This document shows, piece after piece, positions 37,380-47,523 of a DNA stretch of 64,000 nucleotides. Position numbers and translations under genes: made by a program. A model generated the notes under the pieces. It ran no database searches. It saw only the letters and a program-made list of their open reading frames with translations, and was not told the origin of the DNA. Numbering within the stretch: the stretch's first letter is position 1; every line of letters begins with the position of its first letter. This DNA comes from a bacterium (GTDB lineage Bacteria; Bacillota; Bacilli; Lactobacillales; Streptococcaceae): contig CAJNBY010000005.1 of NCBI GenBank assembly GCA_905221125.1, positions 1 through 64,000 of the forward strand, written 5' to 3'.

Positions 37380-38715
37380 GTGTCCACCTCACTCCATCTT
37401 TGGTGTCAAGGAGCTTAATTCCTTGAGCAGCCAATTGGTCACGAATTTGGTCTGCTGTCGCGAAGTCACGATTGGCACGCGCTTCTTGTCGTTTTTGAAT
37501 CAAGGCTTCGATTTCTGCATCCAAAACTTCCTCAATAAAGACAATTCCAAAGACTTCTAACATATCCGCAAGAGCTTCCTTAGCACTTGCATCATAGTTG
37601 CCAGAGTTGATCCACTTGGCCATTTCAAAGACTACTGTAATACCGTTGGCAGAGTTGAAATCCTCATCCATAGCTGCTACAAACTTGTCTTTAAAAGCTT
37701 GCAAGTCTTGGGTATCCACGTTTCCTGTAAATGGTTGCTCGTAAGTATTTTTTAGATACTTAAGATTGGTCTCGGCGTCTCGCACTGCCTTTTCCGTAAA
37801 GTTGATAGGCTTACGATAATGTTGTGTCGCAAAGAAGAAACGAAGCACTTGCCCATCCAGAGTTTTGAGGGCATCATGGACTGTGATGAAATTCCCCAAA
37901 GACTTGGACATCTTGACATTGTCAATATTGACAAAGCCATTGTGCATCCAGTAGTTAGCAAAGGTCTTGCCTGTTTTGGCTTCTGACTGGGCAATTTCAT
38001 TGGTATGGTGCGGAAACTCAAGGTCGGCTCCACCTCCATGGATATCAATAGTATCGCCCAAAATTTCTGTCGACATGACTGAACACTCGATATGCCAGCC
38101 CGGACGACCAGGTCCCCAAGGACTGTCCCAAGAAATCTCACCTGATTTGGCAGATTTCCATAGGGCAAAGTCTACCGGATTTTCCTTGCGAGCCGTTTCT
38201 TCATCAGTACGACCTGAAGCACCCAGCTCCAAATCTTCCAAGGTTTTATTAGCCAATTTAGCATAGTTGTGGGATTTTTCCACACGGAAATAGACATCCC
38301 CTTGACTCTCGTAGGCAAAACCTTTTTTAATCAAGTCTTCCACAAAACGAATGATGTCAGCCATAAACTCCACTACACGCGGATGGCGAGTCGCAGGTTT
38401 CACTCCTAAGGCCGTCACATCCTCACGAAAGGCAGCGATGTACTTGTCCGCAACCTCCTGAGGCGTGATTCCTTCTTCCTTAGCACGGTTGATAATCTTA
38501 TCATCCACATCCGTAAAATTGGAAATATAGGCAACCTCATAACCACGGTATTCGAAATAACGACGAATGGTATCAAAAGCCACCGTTGAACGGGCATTCC
38601 CCACGTGGATATAGTTGTACACGGTTGGCCCACAGACATACATCTTAACCTTACCATCCTCAATCGGGACAAATTCTAGTAAATCACGAGACATGGTGTC
38701 ATAAATTTTAATCAT
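37372..38715 (-). CDS. cysS: Cysteinyl-tRNA synthetase
   Basis: Class I aminoacyl-tRNA synthetase, 447 residues from the ATG at 38715 (MIKIYDTMSRDLLEF). Twelve extra codons upstream are rejected because the family starts here. Landmarks are the zinc Cys in VCGPTVYNY (about 28), HIGH-type motif HVGNARS, zinc residues GWHIECSVM and HHTNEIAQSE near 210-240, and KMSKS at about 267. The ribosome-binding site is weak. No T-box leader is seen in the 80 nt upstream. Confidence 0.96.
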   Translation of the reverse strand: MIKIYDTMSRDLLEFVPIEDGKVKMYVCGPTVYNYIHVGNARSTVAFDTIRRYFEYRGYEVAYISNFTDVDDKIINRAKEEGITPQEVADKYIAAFREDVTALGVKPATRHPRVVEFMADIIRFVEDLIKKGFAYESQGDVYFRVEKSHNYAKLANKTLEDLELGASGRTDEETARKENPVDFALWKSAKSGEISWDSPWGPGRPGWHIECSVMSTEILGDTIDIHGGGADLEFPHHTNEIAQSEAKTGKTFANYWMHNGFVNIDNVKMSKSLGNFITVHDALKTLDGQVLRFFFATQHYRKPINFTEKAVRDAETNLKYLKNTYEQPFTGNVDTQDLQAFKDKFVAAMDEDFNSANGITVVFEMAKWINSGNYDASAKEALADMLEVFGIVFIEEVLDAEIEALIQKRQEARANRDFATADQIRDQLAAQGIKLLDTKDGVRWTRD

Positions 38716-38797
38716 AAAATAATAGTCAGGAAAACCAAAATCAAAGAACACTTAGTTTCATCACTAAGAGTTCAATTCAATTTCAGTCCGAATCTCT

Positions 38798-39682
38798 CTA
38801 GACTTCGGAATCCCTTGCTCCTTTCTCATTCAGATAAACCACCTGGGTCTGTTTGACAAAGCCGATCTTTTCATATAAGCGTTTGGCACCTACGTTGCTG
38901 TCCTCTACTGCAATCTGAAATTCCTTATCATTTTGCTCAATCAATTGGTTGACTAGGGATTTTGCTAAATAGCTTCCATAGCCTTTTCCACGTTCAGGTT
39001 CCGATATTGCCAAACCATAGAAGTAATTCGTATTAGTCGATAAATCTACCGTGCAAGTCCCAATAACCTGACCGTTTTTTAATAAAATATATAGACGACT
39101 TTCTGGATCCTTTAGAGCTTCAGCGACATATCTATCCACAACTTCTCTCGATTCATGTTCCTCTGAAAATACCTGAAATTTTAACTGGCTAATTTGCTCT
39201 TGATACGAACTATCTGCTAACAAAACTTCAAGATTAGAAACATTTGCTAACTGATAAGGTCTTCTATCCTTACCCAGCCAGGTTTCTGTATCTTCATCCT
39301 CAACCAATCCCCAGTTGCTGACAAAATCAGGATGACGTTCTAGAAAAATACGTTCTGTCTGAAAAGTCACTGAACGAATAGGGAAAGAAGCTGTTTCTTT
39401 CTCAAAACTCGTAAACAAAGCACGCGCAATTCCCTGACGACGATAATCTGGATGAACCAGTATTGTCACTTCCACGTCTTGGTCATCAGCATAGACGGTT
39501 AATAAACCAACAAGTTCGCCTTTTTCATAATAAAGGAAAAAGGCGGGCATGTTTAGATCAAAATTAAGCATGTTAGAAAGATAGGGATCACGATAAGTTC
39601 CATCATAGCCTTGGCAACAGTTAATTAGTTTTTTCGCCTCAGATAACTCCTCTTGACTTAACTCGCTTCTTGCTTGAATCAT
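38798..39682 (-). CDS. Tandem GNAT N-acetyltransferase
   Basis: Protein of 294 residues with two GNAT folds. The first (about 30-130) has the acetyl-CoA loop PDYRRQGIARALF. The second (about 155-285) has AISEPERGKGYGSYLAKSLV and ends DSNVGAKRLYEKIGF. The acceptor substrate is unknown. GAGG precedes the ATG. It follows cysE by 11 nt and so belongs to the pnp-cysE-GNAT message. Confidence 0.88.
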   Translation of the reverse strand: MIQARSELSQEELSEAKKLINCCQGYDGTYRDPYLSNMLNFDLNMPAFFLYYEKGELVGLLTVYADDQDVEVTILVHPDYRRQGIARALFTSFEKETASFPIRSVTFQTERIFLERHPDFVSNWGLVEDEDTETWLGKDRRPYQLANVSNLEVLLADSSYQEQISQLKFQVFSEEHESREVVDRYVAEALKDPESRLYILLKNGQVIGTCTVDLSTNTNYFYGLAISEPERGKGYGSYLAKSLVNQLIEQNDKEFQIAVEDSNVGAKRLYEKIGFVKQTQVVYLNEKGARDSEV

Positions 39683-39693
39683 ATTGGTATCCT

Positions 39694-40311
39694 CTACAAA
39701 CCAGACGATCTGTGACTGGCTTCTTTAGCCTGTTCGAGTTTATTGACATAATACTCTCGTTTTTCTTCGACTTCATGAATGACTGGCTCATCCTTCTTAC
39801 CATGAACACGGACAATCTTGGCCGGAATACCGACAACCGTCACATCACTAGGTACATCTGCTACGACAACTGCTGCAGCACCGACCTTGGCATTTTCACC
39901 GATTTCCACAGGTCCGATAACTTGGGCATGAGCTGATATGAGAGCTCCCTTTCGAACCGTCGGATGGCGTTTGCCAACATCCTTGCCAGTCCCACCAAGA
40001 GTCACTCCGTGATAGAGAAGAACGCCTTTTTCAACAATCGCCGTCTCACCAATCACCAAGCCAGAACCATGGTCGATAAAGACACCTGAATCAATCTGAG
40101 CACCCGGATGAATCTCAATCTGAGTCCAAAAGCGCCAGAACTGACTGTGCATACGAGCTAAGAGCTTAAAGCCGTGCTTCCAGAGAAAATGCGAGAGACG
40201 GTGGGCCGCCAAGGCCTTGACACCTGGATAAGTCAGCAAAACCTCCAAAGTGGTGCGGGCCGCTGGATCATTTTCTTTCACGATATCAATGGTTTCGCGC
40301 CACCATCCCAT
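39694..40311 (-). CDS. cysE: Serine O-acetyltransferase
   Basis: First committed enzyme of cysteine synthesis: acetylates serine with acetyl-CoA. It has 205 residues: an N-terminal helical region, then a left-handed beta-helix of hexapeptide repeats with IHPGAQIDSGVFIDHG, VIGETAIV and GVTLGGTGKDVGKRHPT, the usual catalytic segments. It follows pnp by 15 nt and precedes the GNAT gene. Cysteinyl-tRNA synthetase lies next, giving a small cysteine-related cluster. Confidence 0.95.
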   Translation of the reverse strand: MGWWRETIDIVKENDPAARTTLEVLLTYPGVKALAAHRLSHFLWKHGFKLLARMHSQFWRFWTQIEIHPGAQIDSGVFIDHGSGLVIGETAIVEKGVLLYHGVTLGGTGKDVGKRHPTVRKGALISAHAQVIGPVEIGENAKVGAAAVVVADVPSDVTVVGIPAKIVRVHGKKDEPVIHEVEEKREYYVNKLEQAKEASHRSSGL

Positions 40312-40326
40312 ACATTTCTCCTTTTC

Positions 40327-42540
40327 TTATTCTGAATCTTTTGGTGTTTCTGTAAATTCTTTCTTAGGTTTGTGATCCTTGTGATGACGTGGGCGGTGAG
40401 GACGCTCTGATTTTTCACCTTTTTCATCACGTTCAGGTTTTGGAGGACGAGGAAGAAGAGCCTTCATAGAAGCATCCACACGTCCTTTTTCATCAATCTT
40501 GATTACCTTAACATCAACTTCATCCCCGATTGCTACCAAGTCTTCGACATTATTGGTACGAGTCCAAGCCATTTCAGAGATGTGTACGAGGGCATCTGTC
40601 TTGTCAAAGAGGTTAACAAAGGCACCAAATTTCTCGATACGAACAACCTTCGCATGGTAAACTTCATCTACTTTGGCTTCACGAACCAAGCCAGCAATGA
40701 TTTCTTTGGCACGGTTGATAGCATCTTGGTCGCTAGAGTAGATAGACACATTTCCTTCTTCGTCAATATCAATCTTAACGCCTGTTTCAGCGATAATCTT
40801 ATCGATGGTTTCTCCACCTTTACCGATGACAATCTTGATCTTGTCCACATCAATCTTGATGGTATCAATTTTCGGAGCAGTTGGAGCCAATTCTGGACGA
40901 ACTTCTGGAATGGTTGTTTCAATCACATCAAGGATTTCAAAACGTGCTTTCTTGGCTTGGGCAAGGGCCTCAGTCAAGATTTCTGCAGTAATCCCTTGAA
41001 TCTTGATATCCATCTGAAGGGCTGTAATCCCGTCTCGAGTACCTGCAACCTTGAAGTCCATATCTCCAAAGTGGTCTTCCAAACCTTGGATATCTGTCAA
41101 TACTGTGTAGTTATTTCCATCTGAGATAAGTCCCATAGCAATACCAGCTACTGGCGCCTTGATTGGCACACCACCAGCCATAAGGGCAAGGGTTCCCGCA
41201 CAGATAGAAGCTTGAGAGGAAGAACCGTTTGATTCCAAGACCTCTGCTACCAAACGGATAGCGTATGGGAATTCTTCCAAACTTGGCAAGACTTGAGCAA
41301 GAGCACGCTCACCAAGAGCACCGTGACCGATTTCACGACGACCCGGCGCACCGTAACGACCAGTTTCCCCTACAGAGTATTGAGGGAAGTTATAGTGGTG
41401 CATAAAGCGTTTCTTATACTCTGGATCCAAACCATCGATGATTTGAGTTTCTCCCATCGGAGCCAATGTCAAGACAGAAAGAGCCTGAGTTTGCCCACGA
41501 GTAAAGAGACCTGAACCGTGCACACGAGGAAGGAAGTCAACAACCGCATCCAAAGGACGGATTTCATCAACCTTACGACCGTCAGGACGAACCTTATCTT
41601 CTGTGATCAAACGGCGCACTTCAGCGTGTTCCATTTGTTCCAAAATTTCAGTCACATCACGCATGATACGGTCAAATTCTTCGTGGTCCGCATATTTTTC
41701 TTCGTAAACAGCAGTCACTTGGTCCTTAACTGCCTGAGTTGCAGCTTCACGAGCTAATTTTTCTTCTACTTGAACCGCTTTTTGGAGGTCGCTGTTGTAA
41801 GCTGCGATGATTTCAGCCTGCAATTCAGCGTCCACATGAAGCAATTCCACTTCTGCTTTTTCCTTACCAACAGCAGCAACGATTTCTTCTTGGAAGGCAA
41901 TCAATTCTTTGACTGCTTCGTGCCCTTTAAGAAGGGCTTCCAACATGATTTCTTCTGACAATTCTTTGGCACCAGACTCTACCATGTTGATAGCGTGTTT
42001 AGTACCAGCTACTGTCAATTCAAGAAGAGATTGCTCTGCCTGTTCTTGACTTGGGTTGATGATGATTTGGCCATCAACATAACCCACTTGTACCCCAGCG
42101 ATTGGTCCGTCAAATGGAATGTCTGAGATAGACAAAGCTAAAGATGAACCAAACATAGCTGCCATTGGTGCAGAAGCATTTTCATCATAAGAAAGCACCG
42201 TATTGATCACTTGGACTTCATTACGGAAACCTTCCGCAAACATTGGACGGATTGGACGGTCAATCAAACGCGCTGTCAAGGTCGCATCTGTTGACGGACG
42301 TCCTTCACGTTTCATAAAGCCACCAGGAAACTTCCCAGCCGCATACATTTTTTCTTCGTAGTTGACTTGGAGAGGGAAGAAATCCCCAGTTGCCATCTTC
42401 TTAGACATAACGGCAGCAGTCAAGACCGTTGACTCACCGTAACGCACGACAACTGCGCCATTTGCTTGCTTAGCAACCTGACCAGTCTCTACAATTAACT
42501 CACGACCCGCAAAAGTCGTTTGAAACACTTGTTTTGTCAT
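40327..42540 (-). CDS. pnp: Polynucleotide phosphorylase
   Basis: Phosphorolytic 3'-5' exoribonuclease of the RNA degradosome, 737 residues from the ATG at 42540 ([12 protein letters not shown]), which has AAAGGGG upstream. Seventeen codons of open frame before it are non-coding. It contains two RNase PH domains (second with [11 protein letters not shown] and the active segment [12 protein letters not shown]), a KH domain ([13 protein letters not shown] near 568) and an S1 domain ([14 protein letters not shown] near 628). A basic, low-complexity tail follows. A perfect TATAAT lies 25 nt before the ATG. Confidence 0.97.
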   Translation of the reverse strand: MTKQVFQTTFAGRELIVETGQVAKQANGAVVVRYGESTVLTAAVMSKKMATGDFFPLQVNYEEKMYAAGKFPGGFMKREGRPSTDATLTARLIDRPIRPMFAEGFRNEVQVINTVLSYDENASAPMAAMFGSSLALSISDIPFDGPIAGVQVGYVDGQIIINPSQEQAEQSLLELTVAGTKHAINMVESGAKELSEEIMLEALLKGHEAVKELIAFQEEIVAAVGKEKAEVELLHVDAELQAEIIAAYNSDLQKAVQVEEKLAREAATQAVKDQVTAVYEEKYADHEEFDRIMRDVTEILEQMEHAEVRRLITEDKVRPDGRKVDEIRPLDAVVDFLPRVHGSGLFTRGQTQALSVLTLAPMGETQIIDGLDPEYKKRFMHHYNFPQYSVGETGRYGAPGRREIGHGALGERALAQVLPSLEEFPYAIRLVAEVLESNGSSSQASICAGTLALMAGGVPIKAPVAGIAMGLISDGNNYTVLTDIQGLEDHFGDMDFKVAGTRDGITALQMDIKIQGITAEILTEALAQAKKARFEILDVIETTIPEVRPELAPTAPKIDTIKIDVDKIKIVIGKGGETIDKIIAETGVKIDIDEEGNVSIYSSDQDAINRAKEIIAGLVREAKVDEVYHAKVVRIEKFGAFVNLFDKTDALVHISEMAWTRTNNVEDLVAIGDEVDVKVIKIDEKGRVDASMKALLPRPPKPERDEKGEKSERPHRPRHHKDHKPKKEFTETPKDSE

Positions 42541-42564
42541 TTTAATCCCCTTTGGATTGATGAA

Positions 42565-42570
42565 ATTATA
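42565..42570 (-). promoter_or_regulatory. Probable -10 of pnp
   Basis: TATAAT on the minus strand, 24 nt before the pnp ATG. The best -35 (TTGATT) is only 15 nt away, so the promoter is uncertain. Confidence 0.45.
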
Positions 42571-42588
42571 CGCCTTGCCTACAAAAAT

Positions 42589-42812
42589 CAAGATACTAAG
42601 CCGTCAAGCAACTCAAAGGAAAATAGGAAATCGAACGACGGAGCGACTGCTCCTAGGCAGATTTATCTTTTTCCAAAGAGTTGTAGGCGTGTTCAATTCT
42701 CAAGATACCAAGGACGTCAAAAGCAAAGTAAAAATAGGAAACTGACGAAGTCTTCGATGAAGACAAGACAGTTTATCTTTTTTACACAGCTTTTCGGCCG
42801 GGTTCAATTACT
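42589..42812. repeat. Two 112-bp imperfect tandem repeats with conserved hairpin layout
   Basis: Units 42589-42700 and 42701-42812 both begin CAAGATAC and share AAAATAGGAAA, TTTATCTTTTT and GTTCAATT at matching offsets. Their stems differ in sequence but keep pairing: GGAGC/GCTCC in the first, GTCTTC/GAAGAC in the second. A third unit starts (CAAGATAC at 42813) but diverges. Confidence 0.8.
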
Positions 42813-42825
42813 CAAGATACAAATC

Positions 42826-42991
42826 ATCAGAAAGGTTTGATACTAAAGTATCTATATCTTTCACGCTAAGCGCTATCAGGCGATTAGCTAAATGCTTTAC
42901 TAACTCTATCGTCAAATAATGTCGATTTAACTCGCTCGTGTCGCTCTTTCCTACCGTTAGTTATCAGAAAGATTTGATGCTAAAATATCTA
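42826..42991. repeat. Pair of 29-bp direct repeats
   Basis: Copies at 42826-42854 and 42963-42991, 26 of 29 bases identical, both starting ATCAGAAAG and ending ATATCTA or GTATCTA. They are 137 bp apart. No function recognised. Confidence 0.7.
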
Positions 42992-43095
42992 AGACTCTCA
43001 GTTTAAATACATTATTTTTTTAATACCCTCATCTTTGTATCAAGTACGTACAGAGTCTATTTTATCATATTTTTCTTAAAAAGTGCGGTCTTTAC

Positions 43096-43136
43096 CATTA
43101 AAAAGGAACCATTCCCCTCACCTGAGAAGAATGGTT
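43096..43136 (-). terminator. Terminator of metE-metF
   Basis: Minus strand stem AACCATTC / GAATGGTT, 14-nt loop, then CCTTTTT. Confidence 0.8.
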
Positions 43137-43145
43137 TGCTTTTTA

Positions 43146-44012
43146 TTATCCTAGAGACTGATGATTAAACAAGGCATGAGTTGCTTGGTGGATGTATTTT
43201 GCTGTATCCGCATTGTTCATGGTGTAGAGATGCACTCCGGCCACATCCTGAGTTACCAAGTCCACGATTTGGTCCACTGCATAGGCAAGTCCTGCTGCTC
43301 TGAGCGACTCAGGGTCATGCTCATACTTGTCTAAGATAGCTTTAAATTTGCGTGGAAGATGGATATTCTCACAAGTCTTCAAGAGGCGGAGAGCCTGATT
43401 TCGGTTCAGAATTGGCATAATCCCTGCATGAATAGGAACATCAATCCCAGCCAAGATGCACTTGTCTTGGAAATCATAGAAGCGCTCATTGTCAAAGAAA
43501 AGCTGAGTCACAAGGCTCGAACAACCTGCATCCACTTTCTTCTTAAGATTTTGAATATCTGAAATCTGATTTGGTGAATCTGGATGGCCTTCTGGATAAC
43601 AAGCACCAACAATATCAAAATGAGGAGCTTGCTCCTTGATGAACTCAATCAAGTCAGTTGCGTAGCGGAAATCCTTTTGTGGTTCCACATCTGGAATAAT
43701 ATCTCCACGAAGAGCCAAGATTTTCTGCACTCCAACCTTGTCCAAGTCAGCAATAGTTTCAGCAACCTTGTCCTTGGTCAAATAGATAGCCGGCAAGTGA
43801 GCAATAGTCGGAATCGCCAAGTCATTTTGGATAAAGTCAGCCAAACGAACCGTCGTTTCCTTGATATTAAATTTATTATTGCTGGCAGTTACACTGATAA
43901 AGTGAGGAGCCAACTCCTGCATATCTTGAAGAGCAGAAATAATTTTATCATTACCCACTGCTGGGTTTGGAGGGAACACTTCAAATGAGAGTGACGGTGT
44001 TTGGCGTGACAT
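43146..44012 (-). CDS. metF: 5,10-Methylenetetrahydrofolate reductase
   Basis: FAD enzyme making 5-methyl-THF, the methyl donor for MetE. It has 288 residues from the ATG at 44012 (MSRQTPSLSFEVFPP). AAAGGA is 8-9 nt upstream of it but only 2 nt from an earlier in-frame ATG, so the second is preferred. Family marks are the SFEVFPP start (catalytic Glu), ALRGDIIPD near 102 and VTQLFFDNERFYDF near 165. It lies 103 nt after metE with no terminator, so the two form one operon. Confidence 0.95.
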   Translation of the reverse strand: MSRQTPSLSFEVFPPNPAVGNDKIISALQDMQELAPHFISVTASNNKFNIKETTVRLADFIQNDLAIPTIAHLPAIYLTKDKVAETIADLDKVGVQKILALRGDIIPDVEPQKDFRYATDLIEFIKEQAPHFDIVGACYPEGHPDSPNQISDIQNLKKKVDAGCSSLVTQLFFDNERFYDFQDKCILAGIDVPIHAGIMPILNRNQALRLLKTCENIHLPRKFKAILDKYEHDPESLRAAGLAYAVDQIVDLVTQDVAGVHLYTMNNADTAKYIHQATHALFNHQSLG

Positions 44013-44115
44013 AGTCATTATCCTTTTCTAGTTGATTTTTTTCGTTAGCTGGACTCTTAGAATCCAAGTGAAACAGGCAGATTGACCAAACAGTGCTTCT
44101 AGAGAAATCCTTATC

Positions 44116-46365
44116 TTACAATTTCTCACGCGCAGCTTTAGCTGCTTCAACAAGGCGGATCAAGCTTTCTTTTGTTTCTGGAATACCACGTGTTTTCAAA
44201 CCACAGTCAGGGTTGATCCAAACTTTCTTGCTTGGCACTTTAGCAAGGATGGCTTCGATTGTGTTGTCGATTTCGCCTTCGTTCGGCACACGAGGTGAGT
44301 GGATATCGTAAACCCCAGGTCCCACTTCTGTTTGGAAGTTTTTCGCTTTGAGTTCGTCCAAGATTTCAAGGTTTGAACGGCTAGCCTCAAATGAGATAAC
44401 GTCCGCATCCAAGTTATCGATAGCTGGGATGATATCTGTAAATTCTGAGTAACACATGTGAGTGTGGATTTGTGTGTCTGGCGCTACTGTTGAGTGTACT
44501 AAGCGGAAGGCAGGAATTGCCCAGTCAAGGTAGTCTTCGTACCAGTCGCTACGACGGAGTGGCAATTTTTCACGAAGAGCAGCCTCGTCGATTTGGATGA
44601 TTTTCACACCAGCAGCTTCAAGGTCAAGCACTTCATCCTTGATAGCAAGGGCGATTTGAAGAGTTGAATCCTTGATAGAAATGTCTTCACGTGGGAATGA
44701 CCAGTTGAGGATGGTAACAGGTCCAGTCAACATACCTTTAACAGGTTTGTTTGTACGACTTTGTGCATAGCTAGACCATTTAACAGTGATAGGGTTAAGA
44801 CGAGTGACATCACCCCAGATGATTGGTGGTTTCACCCCACGCATACCGTATGATTGTACCCAACCATTTTTAGAGAAGAGGTAACCTGACAAGTTTTGAC
44901 CGAAGTACTCAACCATGTCGTTACGCTCAAATTCACCGTGAACAAGGACATCAAAATCGATATCTTCTTGCCATTTGATCCATTCGTCAATTGTTTCAGC
45001 AAGGAAAGCGTCGTACTCTTCTTGAGACAATTCACCTTTACGGTAAGCCAAACGTTTGGCACGAACTTCTTTAGTTTGAGGGAATGAACCGATAGTTGTT
45101 GTTGGAAGAGCTGGAAGTTTGAAAGCTTCTTCTTGGATAGCTTCACGTTCTGCAAAAGCTGGCAAACGAGTGTAGTCTGCGTCTGTCAAACCAGCGATGC
45201 GCGCACGAAGTTCAGCATTAACACCAACACGTTCAGTCGCAAAGAGTTCTTTGTTAGCTGCAAGTGCTTCTTCACCTTGACCATTGCGGATAGCATCCAA
45301 GTCACGGATTTCATCCAATTTTTCAACTGCGAAAGCAAAGTGGTTCAAGATAGCTGGTTCAAATTCTTCATTAGCAGTTGTAAATGGCACATGAAGAAGT
45401 GAGCATGAGCTAGTCAAAACAATGTTTTCAGCTGGGATTTGCTCAAGAATAGCCAAACTCTTTTCGTAGTTGTTACGCCAGATGTTTTTACCATTGACAA
45501 TACCTGCATAGAGAGTTTTGTCAGCTGGGAAACCACCTTTAACCAATTCAAGAGTTTTCTTACCTTCAACGAAGTCAAGACCAATGGCATCAACTGGCAA
45601 GTTTACAAGGTCAGAGTAAACGTCACGAACGTCTCCGAAGTAAGTTTGAAGCAAGAGTTCAAGACCTTTCTTGTCAGCCAAGAGTTTGTTATAGAGGTTC
45701 AAGAAGAGAGCTTTTTCTTCCGCTGTCAAGTCTTTGACAAGAGCAGCTTCATCCAATTGGATGCGAGTCGCACCAAGTTCAGCCAATTTTGCAAAAACTT
45801 CTTGGTAAGCAGCTACTAAGCTGTCTACGAAGTCTTCTGCTTTCACGCCTTCTTCAAAATCTGACAATTGAAGGAAAGTGAATGGACCTACAAGAACAGG
45901 ACGAGTGTTCAATCCTAGCTCTTTAGCTTCTTGGAATTCATCGAAAATCTTGTGACCTGCAAGTTTAACTTGAGTATCTTTTTCAAATTTAGGAACGATG
46001 TAGTGGTAGTTAGTGTTGAACCATTTCTTCATTGGAAGGGCGCGAACATCCCCTTTTTCTCCTTGGTAACCACGACCCAAAGCGAAATAGCGCTCAAGGT
46101 CAGACAAGTCCAAGTTTTGAACAGATGCAGGTACCACGTTGAAAAGGAAAGCTGCATCTAGGAAGTTGTCATAGTGAGAAAAGTCATTTGATGGAATTTC
46201 AGTGATGCCTTTTTCTTTGATAATGTTCCAGTGTTTCGCACGCAAGTCTTTTGCGGCTGCCAAGAGTTCTTCTTCTGAGATTTCTTTTCTAAAGTATTTT
46301 TCAGTTGTAAATTTTAATTCGCGGAATTCCCCCAAACGAGGGAAACCGATGATTGTAGTTGACAT
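44116..46365 (-). CDS. metE: Cobalamin-independent methionine synthase
   Basis: Transfers methyl from methyltetrahydrofolate (polyglutamate) to homocysteine. It has 749 residues from the ATG at 46365 ([19 protein letters not shown]) with GGAGG before it; 48 upstream codons cover the promoter and are non-coding. The C-terminal barrel has the zinc ligands: HTHMCYSEF (His and Cys, about 636), and [10 protein letters not shown] near 720 (Cys). Its control region carries a strong MET-box palindrome, so a MetR/MtaR-type LysR activator probably drives it. Confidence 0.97.
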   Translation of the reverse strand: MSTTIIGFPRLGEFRELKFTTEKYFRKEISEEELLAAAKDLRAKHWNIIKEKGITEIPSNDFSHYDNFLDAAFLFNVVPASVQNLDLSDLERYFALGRGYQGEKGDVRALPMKKWFNTNYHYIVPKFEKDTQVKLAGHKIFDEFQEAKELGLNTRPVLVGPFTFLQLSDFEEGVKAEDFVDSLVAAYQEVFAKLAELGATRIQLDEAALVKDLTAEEKALFLNLYNKLLADKKGLELLLQTYFGDVRDVYSDLVNLPVDAIGLDFVEGKKTLELVKGGFPADKTLYAGIVNGKNIWRNNYEKSLAILEQIPAENIVLTSSCSLLHVPFTTANEEFEPAILNHFAFAVEKLDEIRDLDAIRNGQGEEALAANKELFATERVGVNAELRARIAGLTDADYTRLPAFAEREAIQEEAFKLPALPTTTIGSFPQTKEVRAKRLAYRKGELSQEEYDAFLAETIDEWIKWQEDIDFDVLVHGEFERNDMVEYFGQNLSGYLFSKNGWVQSYGMRGVKPPIIWGDVTRLNPITVKWSSYAQSRTNKPVKGMLTGPVTILNWSFPREDISIKDSTLQIALAIKDEVLDLEAAGVKIIQIDEAALREKLPLRRSDWYEDYLDWAIPAFRLVHSTVAPDTQIHTHMCYSEFTDIIPAIDNLDADVISFEASRSNLEILDELKAKNFQTEVGPGVYDIHSPRVPNEGEIDNTIEAILAKVPSKKVWINPDCGLKTRGIPETKESLIRLVEAAKAAREKL

Positions 46366-46393
46366 GATGTGTCCTCCAAAATTTGTTGTTGAA

Positions 46394-46422
46394 ACTATCT
46401 TAACAGAAAAGAAAGCGTCTGT
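46394..46422 (-). promoter_or_regulatory. Candidate metE promoter
   Basis: Minus strand: -35-like TATACA, 17-nt spacer ending TGT, -10 TAAGAT, about 30 nt before the metE ATG and downstream of the MET box. Confidence 0.5.
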
Positions 46423-46445
46423 ATAATTGTAAAAAATTAGGCTTT

Positions 46446-46466
46446 GATATAGTTTGAAACTATATC
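46446..46466. promoter_or_regulatory. MET-box palindrome upstream of metE
   Basis: A perfect 21-bp palindrome: GATATAGTTT, central G, AAACTATATC. It matches the streptococcal MET-box (TATAGTTTNAAACTATA) bound by MtaR/MetR-type LysR regulators. It sits upstream of the candidate -35, as an activator site should. Confidence 0.82.
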
Positions 46467-46480
46467 TCTGTTTTAAACAA

Positions 46481-46512
46481 AAGAAAAAGACTTGAGACAA
46501 ATGCCTCAAATC
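46481..46512 (-). terminator. Terminator-like hairpin upstream of metE
   Basis: Minus strand 8-bp stem GATTTGAG / CTCAAGTC (one G-T pair), loop of eight, then TTTTTCTTTT. It would insulate metE from transcription out of the HigBA genes. Between it and the antitoxin stop (46513-46717) I see nothing else. Confidence 0.65.
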
Positions 46513-46717
46513 CTTTGTGTAGGTTGTTTTTTAACTATATTTCAGTTAGACTGGCCAAACACGTTATTAGTAATTCTTATAAGTGACTATGACTTGTTAT
46601 TAGAAAAGACTATAGGTTGATTTTTCTTTTGTAATTCTGATATTTCCCTGAAAAGTGCGGACGGGAGGTAAAATTATCCAGTGGATGATTTTAGCCAACC
46701 AAGTAATTTCATTCCTA

Positions 46718-47011
46718 TCAACTCTTTCTCTGTTCAAGTGGGACGACTGCTAGTGTCTTTCCTAAACTGGCTAGGACTTTTAAGACTGTGTCCAACTGAG
46801 GACTTGTCTTTCCTGTTTCCATCCTAGCTATGACAGGCTGGCTTACTCCACTGAGTTCTTCTAGTTTTTTCTGAGTGATTCCTTGTTCATGCCTAGCCTC
46901 AATCAACTCACTCATGATAGCCACTCGCATATCGCTTTCAAGGATTTCCTCCTTGGTAAATAGTTCAGACCGGGCATCCTTCCAATCACTACCAATAGCA
47001 CTATTCTTCAT
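46718..47011 (-). CDS. higA: HigA-type XRE antitoxin
   Basis: DNA-binding antitoxin of 97 residues. The XRE helix-turn-helix spans about 38-90: [19 protein letters not shown], then [19 protein letters not shown]. The N-terminal 35 residues are the likely toxin-binding part. The start is the ATG at 47011, read from GAGGG at the end of the toxin gene. It overlaps the toxin gene by 11 nt. The toxin-first order is typical of HigBA; antitoxins of this class repress their own operon. Confidence 0.88.
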   Translation of the reverse strand: MKNSAIGSDWKDARSELFTKEEILESDMRVAIMSELIEARHEQGITQKKLEELSGVSQPVIARMETGKTSPQLDTVLKVLASLGKTLAVVPLEQRKS

Positions 47012-47366
47012 CACTTAACCCTCTTTCTTTTAAGTCCTTCAGTTCACGCTTGGCTTTTTCAATCTCTCTCCTAGGAGTTTTCTGAGTCTTTTTAACAAAA
47101 TGATGTAAAAGGACAAAACTCCCATCAAGCCACGCTACAAATAAAATTCGATCTCTTAGAGGTCTTAGTTCCCAAATCTCATCTTCCAAATGTTTGATAT
47201 AGGGTTCACCAGCTCTCGTCCCATGTTGACTAAGCAACTGGATATAGTCATTTAATTTATTGAGTTTGATGCGACTATCCTTACTTTTCTGGCTAGCTAA
47301 TTCTCTCATATAATCCAATACTGGCTCATTTCCATTTTTGTCCTTATAGAAGTAAATCGTATGCAC
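47001..47366 (-). CDS. higB: HigB-type (Gp49-like, RelE superfamily) toxin
   Basis: Predicted ribosome-dependent mRNA interferase of 121 residues. Family marks are the [19 protein letters not shown] start, a basic middle with [19 protein letters not shown] (about 60-78), and [18 protein letters not shown] near 90, the Gp49 signature. The GTG at 47366 is favoured because GAGG is 7 nt upstream; a TTG one codon earlier is the alternative. Toxicity is inferred from family. Confidence 0.86.
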   Translation of the reverse strand: MHTIYFYKDKNGNEPVLDYMRELASQKSKDSRIKLNKLNDYIQLLSQHGTRAGEPYIKHLEDEIWELRPLRDRILFVAWLDGSFVLLHHFVKKTQKTPRREIEKAKRELKDLKERGLSDEE

Positions 47367-47523
47367 CAAGCAACCTCTTTCTAATCAAATTATAACTCAA
47401 AAGTTATTAAAAGTAAATCCTAACATTCATAAAAAGAAGACCTTAGAAAAATTCCAAAGGTCTCATCTTTATTATTCGAAAAAAATTACGGGAAGAGTTA
47501 TAAATCGAAGACAATTCTTACTA

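Larger units (their letters stand above)
42541..43095. other. Repeat-rich non-coding region between metF and pnp
   Basis: About 555 nt without a credible gene. It holds a perfect -10 for pnp at 42565-42570 (with a poor -35), two 112-bp tandem repeats with hairpins (42589-42812), and a pair of 29-bp direct repeats (42826-42854 and 42963-42991). Another extended -10 (TGATAAAAT, hexamer 43059-43064) could give a leader of about 510 nt. Confidence 0.7.

Noticed and set aside
38716..38797. T-box or other riboswitch upstream of cysS
   Set aside because: The gap is too short and lacks the T-box core; no SAM or folate riboswitch pattern was seen upstream of metE either.
43082..43090. AAGTGCGGT, the Haemophilus DNA-uptake core sequence (with an 8-of-9 match near 46653)
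   Set aside because: One exact 9-mer in 64 kb is within chance, and streptococcal transformation does not use this signal.
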